NCBI GenBank assembly: GCA_965205965.1
Contig: CBDBHT010000006.1
Coordinates: forward strand, 1 to 64,000
DNA length: 64,000 nt
Source: Bin55 sp965205965
GTDB lineage: Bacteria; Pseudomonadota; Gammaproteobacteria; Pseudomonadales; Azotimanducaceae
Reading direction: 5' to 3'
Positions 38,435 through 48,758 of this stretch are shown piece after piece (positions within the stretch are counted from its first letter, which is position 1; each line of letters starts with the position of its first letter). Under the pieces are notes generated by a model. The model was not told the origin of the DNA. It saw only the letters and a list, made by a program, of their open reading frames with translations, and made no database searches. The position numbers and the translations under genes are program-made.

Positions 38435-41121
38435 AAACCGTACTTGGAACGCCGAATCTCAAAGGCTTCCTTCCCGCCTTCCAATGTATTTTCAATGAGT
38501 TCACGAACCGAATGAGAATCAATGGAACCCATATGCTCATGCGAAATACTTGCGCTACCATCCACTGCCTCACCGGAAGCAGTAAGGCCGAGAATTTGTT
38601 CAGCGTCGCCTAGAACAGGAACGTTTGCGTTGTGCGTTGAAAAGACAAGCTGACGTCGCCATTTCTCCTTCCTAATTATTGGAACAATACCTTCCGTGAT
38701 GAACCTATTGTCAAGGTCGTCTTCTGGCTGATCAATGATAAGAGGTGCATCGGAATCCCTTAGGAGAAGCAGCAATACTGCCGTAGCCTTCTGACCCGTG
38801 GAAAGAGATTTAAGACTCTTCCATAATGGGGCATCCTCCGCGGCGACGTTTAGTTCGATCATCGTCGTTGTTGTGAGTTCCAGTTCCTCTATACGCATGA
38901 ATAGCTCGGGACCGGCCGCAGCTATCCTTTCTGCTGAACCAATAGTAAGTCCGAAGCTGCTTACTAAAGAATCCTTTCCTTCTTTACAACATTTCACGAA
39001 TTCAACTAGAGAAATTTCATCCGATTGCTCAAGTTTTTTGATAGCACTTGAAATGTTGCCACCAACTTTTCGCAACAGATCAGTTAATGGCCTGCAGTTG
39101 CCAGCCTTCTTTACTTTAACGCGTACGCGGTTGCGTAACGTCTTTGAGACGTTCTTCGCTGCTTCCTCAATGTCACGATATTGACCAGCCTTGAAATCTT
39201 CCCATTCATCCACTAGGTTACGCCGTTGCGCTTCATGGGTTTCAAGATCATGCGCGAGGCTTTCGGTTCGTTTCCTTAGAGGGCGTAATTCTTCAATACG
39301 CTGTCGAATCCGAATAAATTCAGCACCGTCTATTTTTGATCTTTGCAATCCTCTCAACAGTTTTTCATATTGTTCGTCTATTACCTTTCGTTGTATATCC
39401 CATCTAGACTTGATGAGCAATATCGCTTCATTGGTATTAGAAAGAGCCACAGCAAAATCATCGGCAAGTACGCGTAACTGATCATTCAGTGAGCTGACCA
39501 TTTGCTCTAGCTCATTCATACAATCAGCATTTGGCAATCCATCAGTCGCTTTTCTGGATAAAAACTCAGTATCAATTGGAATTTCTTCCACGATCTGTTG
39601 ATGCAAATCCCAAAATGGTTGCAATCTTTCTTTTACGATTGAGAACAATTTCTCTTCGCGCACTAAAAGACTCTTTTCTTTGAGTTGCTCTTCCAATCCA
39701 GCTTGACGAAATTGATCTTCGGTCTCTTCTAGACCAACAAGGTCGGAAAGTTGCTCATCTAATATCTCCAGTTCACGTTGAATTTCCACAATTCGTTTGC
39801 GCGATTTTTCAAGTTCTAATTGAAGTTTCGCCTTGTACGCTGATGAGGAGCTTTGATCGATATAACGACTGAGCAACATCGTCAACTTCTCAGGGCTACG
39901 AGTAAGTTCTGATATCTCATGCTGCCCGAACACTTCCACATCAGGCACCACGTCACCTGGTGAGAGACTCAGGATGTCACCTGTTTTGTCCTTAACCACC
40001 GATGGGTTTGGAACCGTCCGTTCAATAACGTAATCGCGAGTAGACGGGTAGTGCAACCGTACATATAACGAAATTTTTGTTCCTGACCTCAATACGTATC
40101 GAACTATTCCCTGATATGCTTTCTGTGCTTCGTCGCCCAGAGGGTCCAACCCCAAAACGTAACGAATACTCTCGATAACGGTAGATTTACCCGTACCTCG
40201 TCCTCCGATGAGCACATTGAGATTAGCGTTAAAATACACGGCGGTATCTCCCAAGAAACCACCTTCCCACTTTATTGCACGAAATTCCGTATGAGGTGAA
40301 GGTTGTGCGTCGCTTAGCAGTCGAACGCGGGAATCTGGATCTAAGAACGCTTGGCGAAACGCTTCAATCGAAACATGCGACATCTTAATGAAGCATGATG
40401 ATTTGTCTTCTTTTAGGTCTTCTGGATTAACGACATCAGATGCATTCAGCACTGCTATAGGATGGCTACGCTTATACTGAATATTCTTGTTTTTCAAGAT
40501 TGGTTTGAATTCTTCCGGTGCGTGATCTACAGTGCTGGGTATCGCACATGCATGCAAATTTGGAGACGTCCATACATTTATACGTGGTTGTCCTAAAAGA
40601 GTCTTCAGTAAGCCTCCCTTGAACATTGCATGGGCCGCAACACAAGCTGCACCCCATTCCTTAGCTTTGTCTAAGAATTCAATAGCATCAAATTTTCCTA
40701 CTGGCGATAATTCATTGGTATTGGGAACCCCGCATTCACCAATATATCGGTCTACGTTATCGTCCTCTTCGGGATCAAAAAAGCAGAGAAAGTGCACACC
40801 ATCCTTGGTTACTGCTTCGAAACCGAGAAATGCGTAAAGATCTGCGTCGCGAATAGCTCGTACGAGACTCATGGAATGCTCTACTCGGTAGTGATCAGTA
40901 ACAGCAACTACCTGAATCTCTGTTTCAAGGCACATGCTAACGATTGCATCGTTGTATTCGGTTTCTGAATTAAAAGATGTTGGTCGATTGTGTCGCTTGA
41001 GATAGTCAAAAGGATTGACCTGTAAAGCACAGCGATAGAATCGTGCACCACGATTCAGCTTCAGTTCAGAATTCAGAGGTTCGGATAAGAGATTCGACAT
41101 GTTCGTTGCAACCTCCACCAT
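38431..41121 (-). CDS. PHP-domain protein with SMC-like ATPase (TrlF-like)
   Basis: The 896-residue product has an N-terminal PHP-type domain (about residues 25-260, with VVAVTDHYRVEHS), then an ABC/SMC-like ATPase. Walker A is GGRGTGKS (306-313). A long coiled coil spans about 425-700. The signature SLSTGQKATAV and Walker B LIIDQPEDDLDN lie near 770-805. SMC-type proteins with a PHP hydrolase head (annotated TrlF-like) are found in defence loci. The start could be Met1 or Met8 (MSNLLSEPL). The stop overlaps the AlbA_2 start (ATGA). I infer a two-gene defence system, possibly related to Menshen-type systems, but that match is from memory. Confidence 0.8.
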   Translation of the reverse strand: MVEVATNMSNLLSEPLNSELKLNRGARFYRCALQVNPFDYLKRHNRPTSFNSETEYNDAIVSMCLETEIQVVAVTDHYRVEHSMSLVRAIRDADLYAFLGFEAVTKDGVHFLCFFDPEEDDNVDRYIGECGVPNTNELSPVGKFDAIEFLDKAKEWGAACVAAHAMFKGGLLKTLLGQPRINVWTSPNLHACAIPSTVDHAPEEFKPILKNKNIQYKRSHPIAVLNASDVVNPEDLKEDKSSCFIKMSHVSIEAFRQAFLDPDSRVRLLSDAQPSPHTEFRAIKWEGGFLGDTAVYFNANLNVLIGGRGTGKSTVIESIRYVLGLDPLGDEAQKAYQGIVRYVLRSGTKISLYVRLHYPSTRDYVIERTVPNPSVVKDKTGDILSLSPGDVVPDVEVFGQHEISELTRSPEKLTMLLSRYIDQSSSSAYKAKLQLELEKSRKRIVEIQRELEILDEQLSDLVGLEETEDQFRQAGLEEQLKEKSLLVREEKLFSIVKERLQPFWDLHQQIVEEIPIDTEFLSRKATDGLPNADCMNELEQMVSSLNDQLRVLADDFAVALSNTNEAILLIKSRWDIQRKVIDEQYEKLLRGLQRSKIDGAEFIRIRQRIEELRPLRKRTESLAHDLETHEAQRRNLVDEWEDFKAGQYRDIEEAAKNVSKTLRNRVRVKVKKAGNCRPLTDLLRKVGGNISSAIKKLEQSDEISLVEFVKCCKEGKDSLVSSFGLTIGSAERIAAAGPELFMRIEELELTTTTMIELNVAAEDAPLWKSLKSLSTGQKATAVLLLLLRDSDAPLIIDQPEDDLDNRFITEGIVPIIRKEKWRRQLVFSTHNANVPVLGDAEQILGLTASGEAVDGSASISHEHMGSIDSHSVRELIENTLEGGKEAFEIRRSKYGF

Positions 41122-41562
41122 GCACAGATTGACCTTCGTATCGCTCCAAGCCGTTTATCCACACCAGAATTAGGTATGAAATCTCTTCTGACCATCCTAC
41201 ATGTATTTCGGTGCCACTAGGTGCCACTAATTAAATAGAAGCACTTCTATTTTATTACTATAACAACCCCAATACATTTCGCTACGCCAACATGGATGCC
41301 ACATCTCAAGACGAGACGGTGCCTTAGGACATGTTGAACGGCTAGTCCTCCCGACACCATTTGTTAGTAAGACCATGGTGAACCCCCGGAAGCACACGTC
41401 AAAATACGATTTTTTGCCGAATAAGCAGAATAAATGGACGTACCCGCAGGATACGGCTTTCATTTTACGCTAATTGCTAACTGACTTTTCTGAAGAATAC
41501 TCCAAAATTTCCTTTCCTTTGGCGCGGACTCCTAGGTAGTACATTCCCACTTCAACAATCAC
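41122..41562. other. gap between two defence modules, with a possible bidirectional terminator
   Basis: AAATAGAAG (41233-41241) and CTTCTATTT (41244-41252) form a 9-bp stem with a CA loop and T-rich flanks. It lies between the end of the IetS-like remnant and the start of the PHP-ATPase gene, both on the minus strand. It could end transcription of the ietAS locus. The 10-mer GGTGCCACTA is repeated in tandem at about 41210-41229. A 78-codon minus-strand frame (41227-41463) has no motif. Confidence 0.4.
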
Positions 41563-43790
41563 TCATACCGTGGTCGGTATTTCAATATTAGGTCGTACTG
41601 GTTCAAGGATGCGATGGTACTTGGTTACAATTCGCTCATAAAAATCAGTGATATGCTCTGCTTCAATGGAAACGACTAAAACATACTGAAGATTATCGTT
41701 TGGCTTAAAATCTCGACTTTCTAATCGGGAGATATAATGTATATCGAAACATGGATTCCTCAGCGAAATTCCTCTTTTCTTCTTCGTTTGGTGGATACAA
41801 TTTTCCCACTTATATGAAAACCTACGTAGTTCCATCTCGGTGGAGTATTTTTTCCGTAGACCGAAAAATGGTTCCGACTTAGGGTTAATATCTGCCGTCC
41901 CAGAGTACTTCTTATCATTGGGCTGAAAAACAGCCTCCAATCCAGCACGTGTATAGTTTGAAGGATGGCCTGGGTCAACTTCCGTTTTGTAGCAGAGTGT
42001 CGCAGTAATTGAGACCATCCCTTTGATGGCGTGATTAATATATGGAAGCCATGCTCGAACAAACTTCGTAGGAGAAATTCCGCCCTGATAAATAACCCTG
42101 ATTGCGTTATCCGAACATGAAACAACCTTGGCCAGGTTTCTTGCCACACGTCCCCATCCTATTTCCTCTACGCTGGAATCGTTATTTTCGCTTGTGTGTA
42201 TCAGTAAACCCCGTATTGCCAAGTTACTCAGGTAGTTACCGTAGTGTGCCTTTATTCCAGCTGCTAATCGCAATACACTTGGCGATGCATAGGAAGTACC
42301 CATGACGCCTATTAGCGTCGCGGTATTCGATCTTATTTTTTGATCAACGGTCAAAAAAACGCGGTCGCCGTATCCGCCAAATTCCAAAAGATCAGGTTTC
42401 ACAAATCCAGGTTGTCTACCCGGTCCAACGGCACTGTACGAAGCACGTCGCCATCCTTCGCCCGGTGTGTCGCAAGCACCAATTGCGAGGGCGTTCACAC
42501 AGTCGGATGGAACAAGAATAGGGTTCAACCGTTCAGTAGCATCACTCTGACCGTTGTTTCCGACGGCAATGGTGGCTAAGGTCGGAGTTCGTGCAAAGCG
42601 ATCATCTAACACCGCAGTCCAAGTATGTACTTCGTCGTCCTCAACCGCCAGGGGTGGTCCCAGACTGATATTCACGAAATCGTACTTCGTGCTTGATAGC
42701 ACTTCGTCGATCAAACACAAGACCTCCGGTAATTCATGAGGGTCTGAACCAAGCTCGTCAGCAGTGACTCTATGGTGATCTATAAAACAATATGGTTGAG
42801 GCAGCTGAACGCTAGAGGGTCAATATGTCCGAATAGTGCTGCTGAACTGACTCCGAGACCGTGGTCCAGATGGTTAGAGCTGGTTTTGGAGGAAGTTACA
42901 CCCTCATGTTCAAAAACCCTCACCTATCGTTCAAGCGGGTTGGAATTCGGTATTCCACAATCAAAAATTGCGAACCGAACACTATCTGACACAGGGGATT
43001 GATCCTGTAATTCGACTTCAGACAAGGTCTCTCTCGTGACTATAGGTTCAAACCGTCTCAGCAGCGGCATTTGTCGAATGACGCGAACTCTTGAAAATCT
43101 TGCTATCTCGAGTGCCTTTTCACTCGGTGCATCTAAAGCTAAAAAACTTAGTCCTTTAGCGAAAAACATACGTCCAAATTCGTATGGGCTATCCAGGCTA
43201 TCCAGGTACTGCTTGAACTGTGGCAAAACGATGGTTCGTGCATCTAATTCACCTCCGTGTAATACTACTTCCATAGTAATTTGACCTTGACTGGGTAATG
43301 CCCCACGAATTTTGTCTTGTTCTGACCGCGTGGAGATCCGTTCAATAGCAAGAAGGTCCCGAGCTTCACGGCTATCTGGACGCCAATCTGGCAGTGCTTC
43401 GTACCAGTTTGCTAACGAGGTTTTGAAACCTTCGGCAAAGAGTTCAGTCGTAACGGTCGATTCCCCGTCAAGAGTCTTTCGTGTACTTTTCTCAGGCGTT
43501 ATCGAGCGTGGCCGACTTCCTAAGACCTCAAGATCAACTGACCGAAGAAGTTTGCTTGGATAGTACGATTTGGCTACGTACTCAGGATGAAGCGTCAGAG
43601 ATACTACGGCTTGATTGCGAGGACACGCTAGACTTGGTAGTTCATTGATCCGTGCCAGGGTATTTTGCAGCATCGGGGGTAGTCGTCTTAGTGCGTCGTC
43701 AAAAGTGTAAGGCGCATTTCGCGGTCCTCCGCCACTGGGCGGATTGATTGGTTCCATTAATCTCTCACCCTTCCCTAACAAGAAATTCAT
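41563..43790 (-). pseudogene. ietS: IetS-like subtilisin-type serine protease, broken by a stop and a frameshift
   Basis: The N-terminal frame (43790 to 42924) ends at TAG just after the catalytic Asp motif RFAIFDCGIPN. In the same frame beyond the stop the catalytic His segment HLDHGLGVSSAALFG continues. Then near 42800 the sequence changes frame to PYCFIDHHRVTADEL and runs on to the oxyanion Asn (AVGNNG) and catalytic Ser (GTSYASPS), ending at 41563. So one nonsense codon and one frameshift interrupt an otherwise complete subtilase. The adjacent upstream gene is an AAA ATPase ending one base before this start. That is the ietA-ietS arrangement, known as a plasmid-stability toxin-antitoxin pair and reported as a phage-defence system. 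The protease is taken as the effector. Confidence 0.75.
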
Positions 43791-44948
43791 TTACGACACC
43801 TTGTAGGCCCGCTCCGCATGGTACGAGCTCTTTAATCGTGATCGGATCGTTTCTCTTGCAATGCCCGTTAATTGTTGCGATTTCCGCTGCGACGTTATCT
43901 TCCCCTTCACGAGCTCAACGGCTATATCGATACGTGATTGCTTGACTATCTCTCTAACGTTCATTTGAGAAAGTAGTGCCTCTTCTAATTGACTTCCGTC
44001 CAAAACCGATTGTCTTCTGGCCCGTTTGATATTCCTCTCAATATCACTATACGATTCTCCTTCCCAAGTCACTGCCAGAATACGGCACCAAGAATCCAAG
44101 TTGTTTATCTTGTCAGCTAGGCAGATTCCTATGAACTTCATGGCACTGTCACGGTCAGGAATTGGAAATACTATCCTGTGTTCAAAACGACGCCATATTG
44201 CTGGATCAAGTAACGTTTCATGGTTGGTAGCCGCTATCAGAAGGCCAGTCGAGGGCCAATCGTCAAGCTCCTGCAACAATACAGTGACTAATCGTTTCAG
44301 TTCACCTACTTCACCCAGATCGTCTCTGCGTTTGGCTAGTGCGTCTAATTCATCAAGTAGCAGCACGCAGTTGCGATTCTTGGCGTAATCCAACACCTGA
44401 CGTACATTTGTTCCAGTTCGACCCAGGTAGCTACTCATCACACCAGCTAGGTCTAAAATGACAAGTGCGCAACCAATTTCACGGGCCGCCCATCTAGCAG
44501 CTAGGGTTTTCCCTACGCCCGGTGGACCCGTAAAAATAGAGGTTCTAGTTGGTTCTAACCCAGAACGTAACAATTTATCGAACTGCTTTCGCTCTCGCAC
44601 TATTTGTTCGAGCGATTGCCAAACATCGGCGGGAAAAACTGGTTCATTCTCAATAAAGGGCATGTCTTCAACTTTTAGTAAATGAATTCTGGATTCATTG
44701 TCTAAAGGCGTGATTTGGGGCGATTCCTTTCTTGTGATCGATATATTGCCAGGGGTTTCACGCAGGAGTTCGATTAACGCATCCGTTAGAGCGGGTTGTA
44801 CTTCCCGCCGCCGCGCAACGCGGTGCAAAAATGCATGCACGTCTTGAGGTCTCTTAGATAGTGCAATTCTTGCCAAGCTGATGAACTTCTTTTCTAGTTC
44901 TTTGCAGGCCGCCAATGTTCCCGCCTCGCTAGAAGTGTCGTTGACCAT
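43791..44948 (-). CDS. ietA: IetA-like AAA ATPase
   Basis: The intact 385-residue AAA ATPase has Walker A GPPGVGKT (about residues 142-149), Walker B VLLLDELDAL (about 197-206), sensor-1 IAATNH and the arginine-finger region AIWRRFEHR. The N-terminal 110 residues are helical and carry no recognised domain. It is followed without a gap by the broken subtilase gene. In ietAS loci the ATPase is thought to control the protease. Here it survives while the protease is destroyed, which fits loss of the harmful partner first. Confidence 0.8.
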   Translation of the reverse strand: MVNDTSSEAGTLAACKELEKKFISLARIALSKRPQDVHAFLHRVARRREVQPALTDALIELLRETPGNISITRKESPQITPLDNESRIHLLKVEDMPFIENEPVFPADVWQSLEQIVRERKQFDKLLRSGLEPTRTSIFTGPPGVGKTLAARWAAREIGCALVILDLAGVMSSYLGRTGTNVRQVLDYAKNRNCVLLLDELDALAKRRDDLGEVGELKRLVTVLLQELDDWPSTGLLIAATNHETLLDPAIWRRFEHRIVFPIPDRDSAMKFIGICLADKINNLDSWCRILAVTWEGESYSDIERNIKRARRQSVLDGSQLEEALLSQMNVREIVKQSRIDIAVELVKGKITSQRKSQQLTGIARETIRSRLKSSYHAERAYKVS

Positions 44949-45402
44949 TAAATCAGGTATTGATAGTGATCGTTATTGTGAAACGTATCGTTACAGCAAC
45001 ACAGTAAATACGGTGGCAGGTTTAACATTTTTAATATCAAGGATTTGAGTTAGTCTGGTATTGATCTCCGTTACCCCTGTAGCTTATCTCTGTACATCGT
45101 AAGCCACTTCAAGAATAGACAAAGAATCCGTTTTGTACGGGATAATTGCTGCGACTGAGGTAATGTCTTCGTTACTGAGTGCTGCACCCTTTAGATATCC
45201 GCCATACTTAATTAACACTGCAACTCATCAACAAGTAGTACGATCTCATATTCTGCACAAGGTGGAAGAGTGCGCAAGATGAAATCATTATTTTCTTCCA
45301 CTGTCATTTTGGCAAGATTTTGAGTAAAAGGTTCACAAAACGACAACCATTTTATATTGTCGTTTCCGTATGCAGTTATGATGACCACAACACCTAAACC
45401 CT
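44949..45402. other. gap upstream of ietA with a minus-strand open frame
   Basis: The minus-strand frame 45212-45402 continues an open frame that runs out of the family 2 repeat element, and has an acidic end (MTVEENNDFILRTLPPCAEY). I do not recognise it; it may be the tail of a lost gene. The promoter of ietA should lie near 44950-45050 (AT-rich). Confidence 0.35.
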
Positions 45403-45697
45403 GATTTCTCATAACCAAGTCGAAAATAACGTTTTCACAGGATGCGCCGCTTTTCGCGCGGGTCGCAGCAGTCCGCGAAACGGGCGGCCGGAGCGCATTC
45501 CAAAAATTCGCACCTCTTCCGCAAGCATCGCACTCAGCACCGACCGCGTCCCGCTTCCATCCGGCCCGGACGCACCCCTTTCGCCATCCGACGCACCAAT
45601 CCGTCCGAACGCACCCCGCCGCAATCCCCTTCCCCGGCAAAGCCCAATCGGCTTCGTTGTATCAACAACTTAAACGTACATAAATCGCACCAAAGCC
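45403..45697 (-). mobile_element. inverted-repeat element family 2, copy 1
   Basis: This is about 295 bp, GC-rich, and by eye about 90 percent identical in reverse complement to 53831-54133. One end keeps GATTTCTCATAA, which is part of the 12-bp terminal repeat of copy 2. The other end has diverged. No gene is recognised in either copy. It lies just before the Fic gene. Confidence 0.65.
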
Positions 45698-45837
45698 ATT
45701 CCCAGTCGACAATCAATACAAAATTGGACCTAAGTGTTCACAGGTAAATGGCATCGAGTTACCGAACCCAAGATCTCTCTTTATTCGTCTATTTCTATCA
45801 ACTGGCGTTACCTTAAAATGCCTCAATCACTACGACT

Positions 45838-47207
45838 ATGACTGACATTGAAATTAGAGATACGCCTTACGTCTACAATGAATCTCTGACCGCAAGATTT
45901 AGAAGTCTATCGGACCGAGTGCGTCGTCTCCGGCAAGAAGGGCCGCTTTCTCCCACAGTCCTTTATAGAATCCGAAAGCATTTCAAGATTAAGCATATTT
46001 ATCATTCAAATGCCATTGAAGGGAATCTGCTTGAAGCGGGAGAGACCCGGCAAGTTGTTGAATTGGGCCTCACGATCACTGGTAAGCCCCTAAGGGACCA
46101 AGCCGAGGCGCGTAATTTATCCGATGCTCTGGATTTCTTGGAAGATCTAGCTAGCAATACGAAGATTCCAATTACAGAAAATGACATTCGTCAGATTCAC
46201 TCGCTGGTGCTAAAAGGAATAGATCAAGAGGCAGGTACGTATAGATCTGCCCCCGTGGAGATTATAGTGGCTCAAAGTATCAACCGACCAATCCAGAGTC
46301 CATTCCCAGTGAGATGGAGGACTTCGATCGCTGGCTTGCAAACAGGAGCATTCCAAGTGATGAAGATTTAGCTAGCGTCCTTGGTCTCCATTGCGCGGCA
46401 GTCGCACATACTCAGTTTGTCAGTATTCATCCATTTATCGATGGTAACGGTCGAGTAGCTCGATTGATTATGAATCTATTCCTAATGCGCTATGGTTATC
46501 CTATTGCCATTATCACAAAAGAGGACAGGCTTCGTTACTACAATGCACTAGAGGAATCTCAGAGCTCGGACTTAACAGCGTTTACTGCGCTCCTTGCAGA
46601 ATGCATAGAAGAAAGTCTAGAAGAGTATGAACGAGCTGCAGATGAACAGCGCGAACAACAGGAATGGGCGCAATCTCTAGCGCAGAAATTTACACGGCCT
46701 GAAATGATTCGTGTGCGCAACGAATATGAAGTATGGCGCAACGCGATGGAGCTCTTTAAGAGCTATATTAAGCAAACTGTCGACAATCTCAATCAAGAAT
46801 CTGCTGGTTATGGCGACGTTTCCTTTAATGATTTTGGAAATCTTGCATTCGAAAAGTATTCAGCCTTAAGATTTGGTGAATCAGCAAAGCGCACTTGGTC
46901 CTTCCGAATAGAGTTCTTGCGTGGAAATTTATCCGTTCGTTATCTTTTTTTCTTCGGCTACGGAAGTCACACAATTCGCAAACGTTGCTCTGTGACTCTC
47001 CATATAGCACGAGAGGAGCCACCAAATTCCTACAATTACGAGAGACTAAGGAACATTGATTCAACTAGTGTTCCAAATCTAACCGAAATCGGATATGACA
47101 TGGAAAAGGAACGGTTTGTGATTTGTAGGCGTACAGATCGCTCATTTATGGCTACAGTTGAGCAATTTGGTAAGAAATTTTTTGAAGAAATCGTTGGGCT
47201 GTGTTGA
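45838..47207 (+). pseudogene. Fic-domain AMP-transferase with auto-inhibitory motif, frameshifted
   Basis: Fic proteins transfer AMP or other phosphates to target proteins. The N-terminal part has the inhibitory helix motif SNAIEGN, (S/T)xxxE(G/N) type. At about 46267-46269 two extra bases (TG) shift the frame. Removing them gives VEIIGSKYQPTNPES, the expected continuation. The second frame holds the catalytic motif HPFIDGNGR (about 46428-46454) and a C-terminal extension with ERAADEQREQQEW and a nucleic-acid-binding-like tail to 47207. The full protein would be about 455 residues. As it stands the inhibitory and catalytic parts are separated, so it is probably inactive, unless frameshifting occurs. 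Confidence 0.85.
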
Positions 47208-47412
47208 AAAATAGGACACAGAAACAAATATCAGCGCACCGCACTTGATTACGGTAACCTTTATTGACAACTTCGCCACAAGGGGCAACCTCGCTCATCA
47301 CCACGCAGCTTCCACGTAGAGCCGCTGTCGCAACTCCAATACCGCTCCGGTTCTTCGTAAAAAAGTTGATGACCAGCTGGGCGATGATCATTGATTGTTG
47401 AGGTATGGTTCC

Positions 47413-47832
47413 CTACCGTTTCTTCATAAGAATGGTGAAACTTTCCTGCTCAAAGTGGTGGTCGCTCGTCAAAATATGTGTCATCAACTCTTCCTCCATG
47501 ACGACCATCGAAATGCAGTCTTGTAAGCTATATTCCTTGTCGGGTCGTTCTTCATACAGTTCAAGCCCCTTAAGGAACAAATTACGAGTATGCGGGATGA
47601 CACGGACATTGGGATTATGCATGATCTGTCGTACCGCAGCTACCGCCTTCTTACGGAGGCTATCACCAGAGGCTGATAAGCCCGTGAGAAACTCCATTAA
47701 CACCGCATCCGTCGTCACCAGTCGTGCACGGTCGCCCAATGTTTTACGCGCTTGGTCAGCCATATTGTGCCACTGATCACGGGGGTTGGCTATTGCGATC
47801 CAATATGAAGCATCCGCGAAAACGGTGTTCAC
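47413..47832 (-). CDS. PIN-domain toxin-like ribonuclease
   Basis: The 139-residue protein has the PIN pattern: Asp7 in FADASYW, a conserved Glu in LMEFLTGL (about residue 47), Asp in SLQDCISM (about 104) and Asp in LTSDHHFEQ (about 123). PIN toxins cut tRNA or mRNA. The start overlaps the stop of the upstream gene by four bases, as in toxin-antitoxin operons. The partner, however, is a 309-residue protein and not a small AbrB- or RHH-type antitoxin, so this is not a standard VapBC. Confidence 0.8.
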   Translation of the reverse strand: MNTVFADASYWIAIANPRDQWHNMADQARKTLGDRARLVTTDAVLMEFLTGLSASGDSLRKKAVAAVRQIMHNPNVRVIPHTRNLFLKGLELYEERPDKEYSLQDCISMVVMEEELMTHILTSDHHFEQESFTILMKKR

Positions 47833-48758
47833 CGCTTGCCATCTCCATACAGGTAGAAGTCATGACGATGCGATAGATCGGACGGTACCCTGTCCCATTC
47901 CTGATCTGACACTTTGCTGAAAATTTCCGAAATCACATCTTCGATGCGGGGAGCACTTGTATCAAGAGCATCTTCGTCATTGGGAATGATCTTGAGATAC
48001 TTCACGTCTTGGATTTGTTGCAATGCTCCGTCCGGGCTAAATTCGCCTTGCCCCTTCACAAGCAGTTGCATGGAAGCATGCTCCTTGAGTGCCGTCGTAA
48101 CATCAGATTCCTGCTGTTCCGTAAACTTGACCTGAACGTTTGTTCCGTCATTCATCCAGATTTGGAACTGTTTTTTGTGAACATCTGCCTCAAGCACGCG
48201 CCCCATGACTTTCACTTCGTCCACATAGGGACACCCAGCCATGGCGTTTAGCCTCTTGCGGGCCTTTGACGAAACAGGCGTCATTTCCCGACCGGGTGAT
48301 GCAAATTGTATCTCGGTGCCATCAGGCAATTTCTTTCCGAATGCCGCAAGGCTAGGCAGTATTTCCTTTGGAACACCTTCTGGTAACAGTTTGTCACAAT
48401 TGGCTGCCACGAACGCCCCGTAAGCGAGGTCTATGGCCTCAGTTATCTCGTCCACCTCGTCCAAGTGGTCCCACAGGGTGGGTTGATTTGAGTTCCTTAC
48501 CACCCTTACCACCCTTTCGAGAGGGACGACGGCACTCCCGTCCTCAATCCTGCGAAAGATAAACTGCGTACGCTGCTCAAAGTCCTTGGGCAATCGTTCG
48601 CGATCTGGATGTTTTTTCCGCCAGACGGCCTTTGCCATCTCGGTCACGATTTTCTGGAATTGAACCAACTCTTCCAGTGCCACAGCATCCAGTGCGTGTT
48701 CGTCATAACTTGCACCCCTGAAGCACAAGCGAGCGATCTCCTGTCGTCGTTCATTCAT
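47829..48758 (-). CDS. 309-residue partner of the PIN toxin, unknown family
   Basis: This is a soluble, acidic protein. The N-terminal third is helical and starts with MNERRQEIARLCFRGASYDE. The middle (about residues 190-260) looks like a small beta-barrel (VKVMGRVLEADVHKKQFQIW, VQVKFTEQQ). I do not recognise a family. Four-base overlap with the PIN gene downstream shows coupled translation, so it may act as antitoxin or as a regulator of the PIN nuclease. AGGAG lies a few bases before the start at 48758. Confidence 0.65.
   Translation of the reverse strand: MNERRQEIARLCFRGASYDEHALDAVALEELVQFQKIVTEMAKAVWRKKHPDRERLPKDFEQRTQFIFRRIEDGSAVVPLERVVRVVRNSNQPTLWDHLDEVDEITEAIDLAYGAFVAANCDKLLPEGVPKEILPSLAAFGKKLPDGTEIQFASPGREMTPVSSKARKRLNAMAGCPYVDEVKVMGRVLEADVHKKQFQIWMNDGTNVQVKFTEQQESDVTTALKEHASMQLLVKGQGEFSPDGALQQIQDVKYLKIIPNDEDALDTSAPRIEDVISEIFSKVSDQEWDRVPSDLSHRHDFYLYGDGKR

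Noticed and set aside
45212..45640. 142-codon minus-strand frame running out of the family 2 element
   Set aside because: It joins element sequence to unrelated flank, has no start signal, and the element part is not conserved as protein in the other copy.
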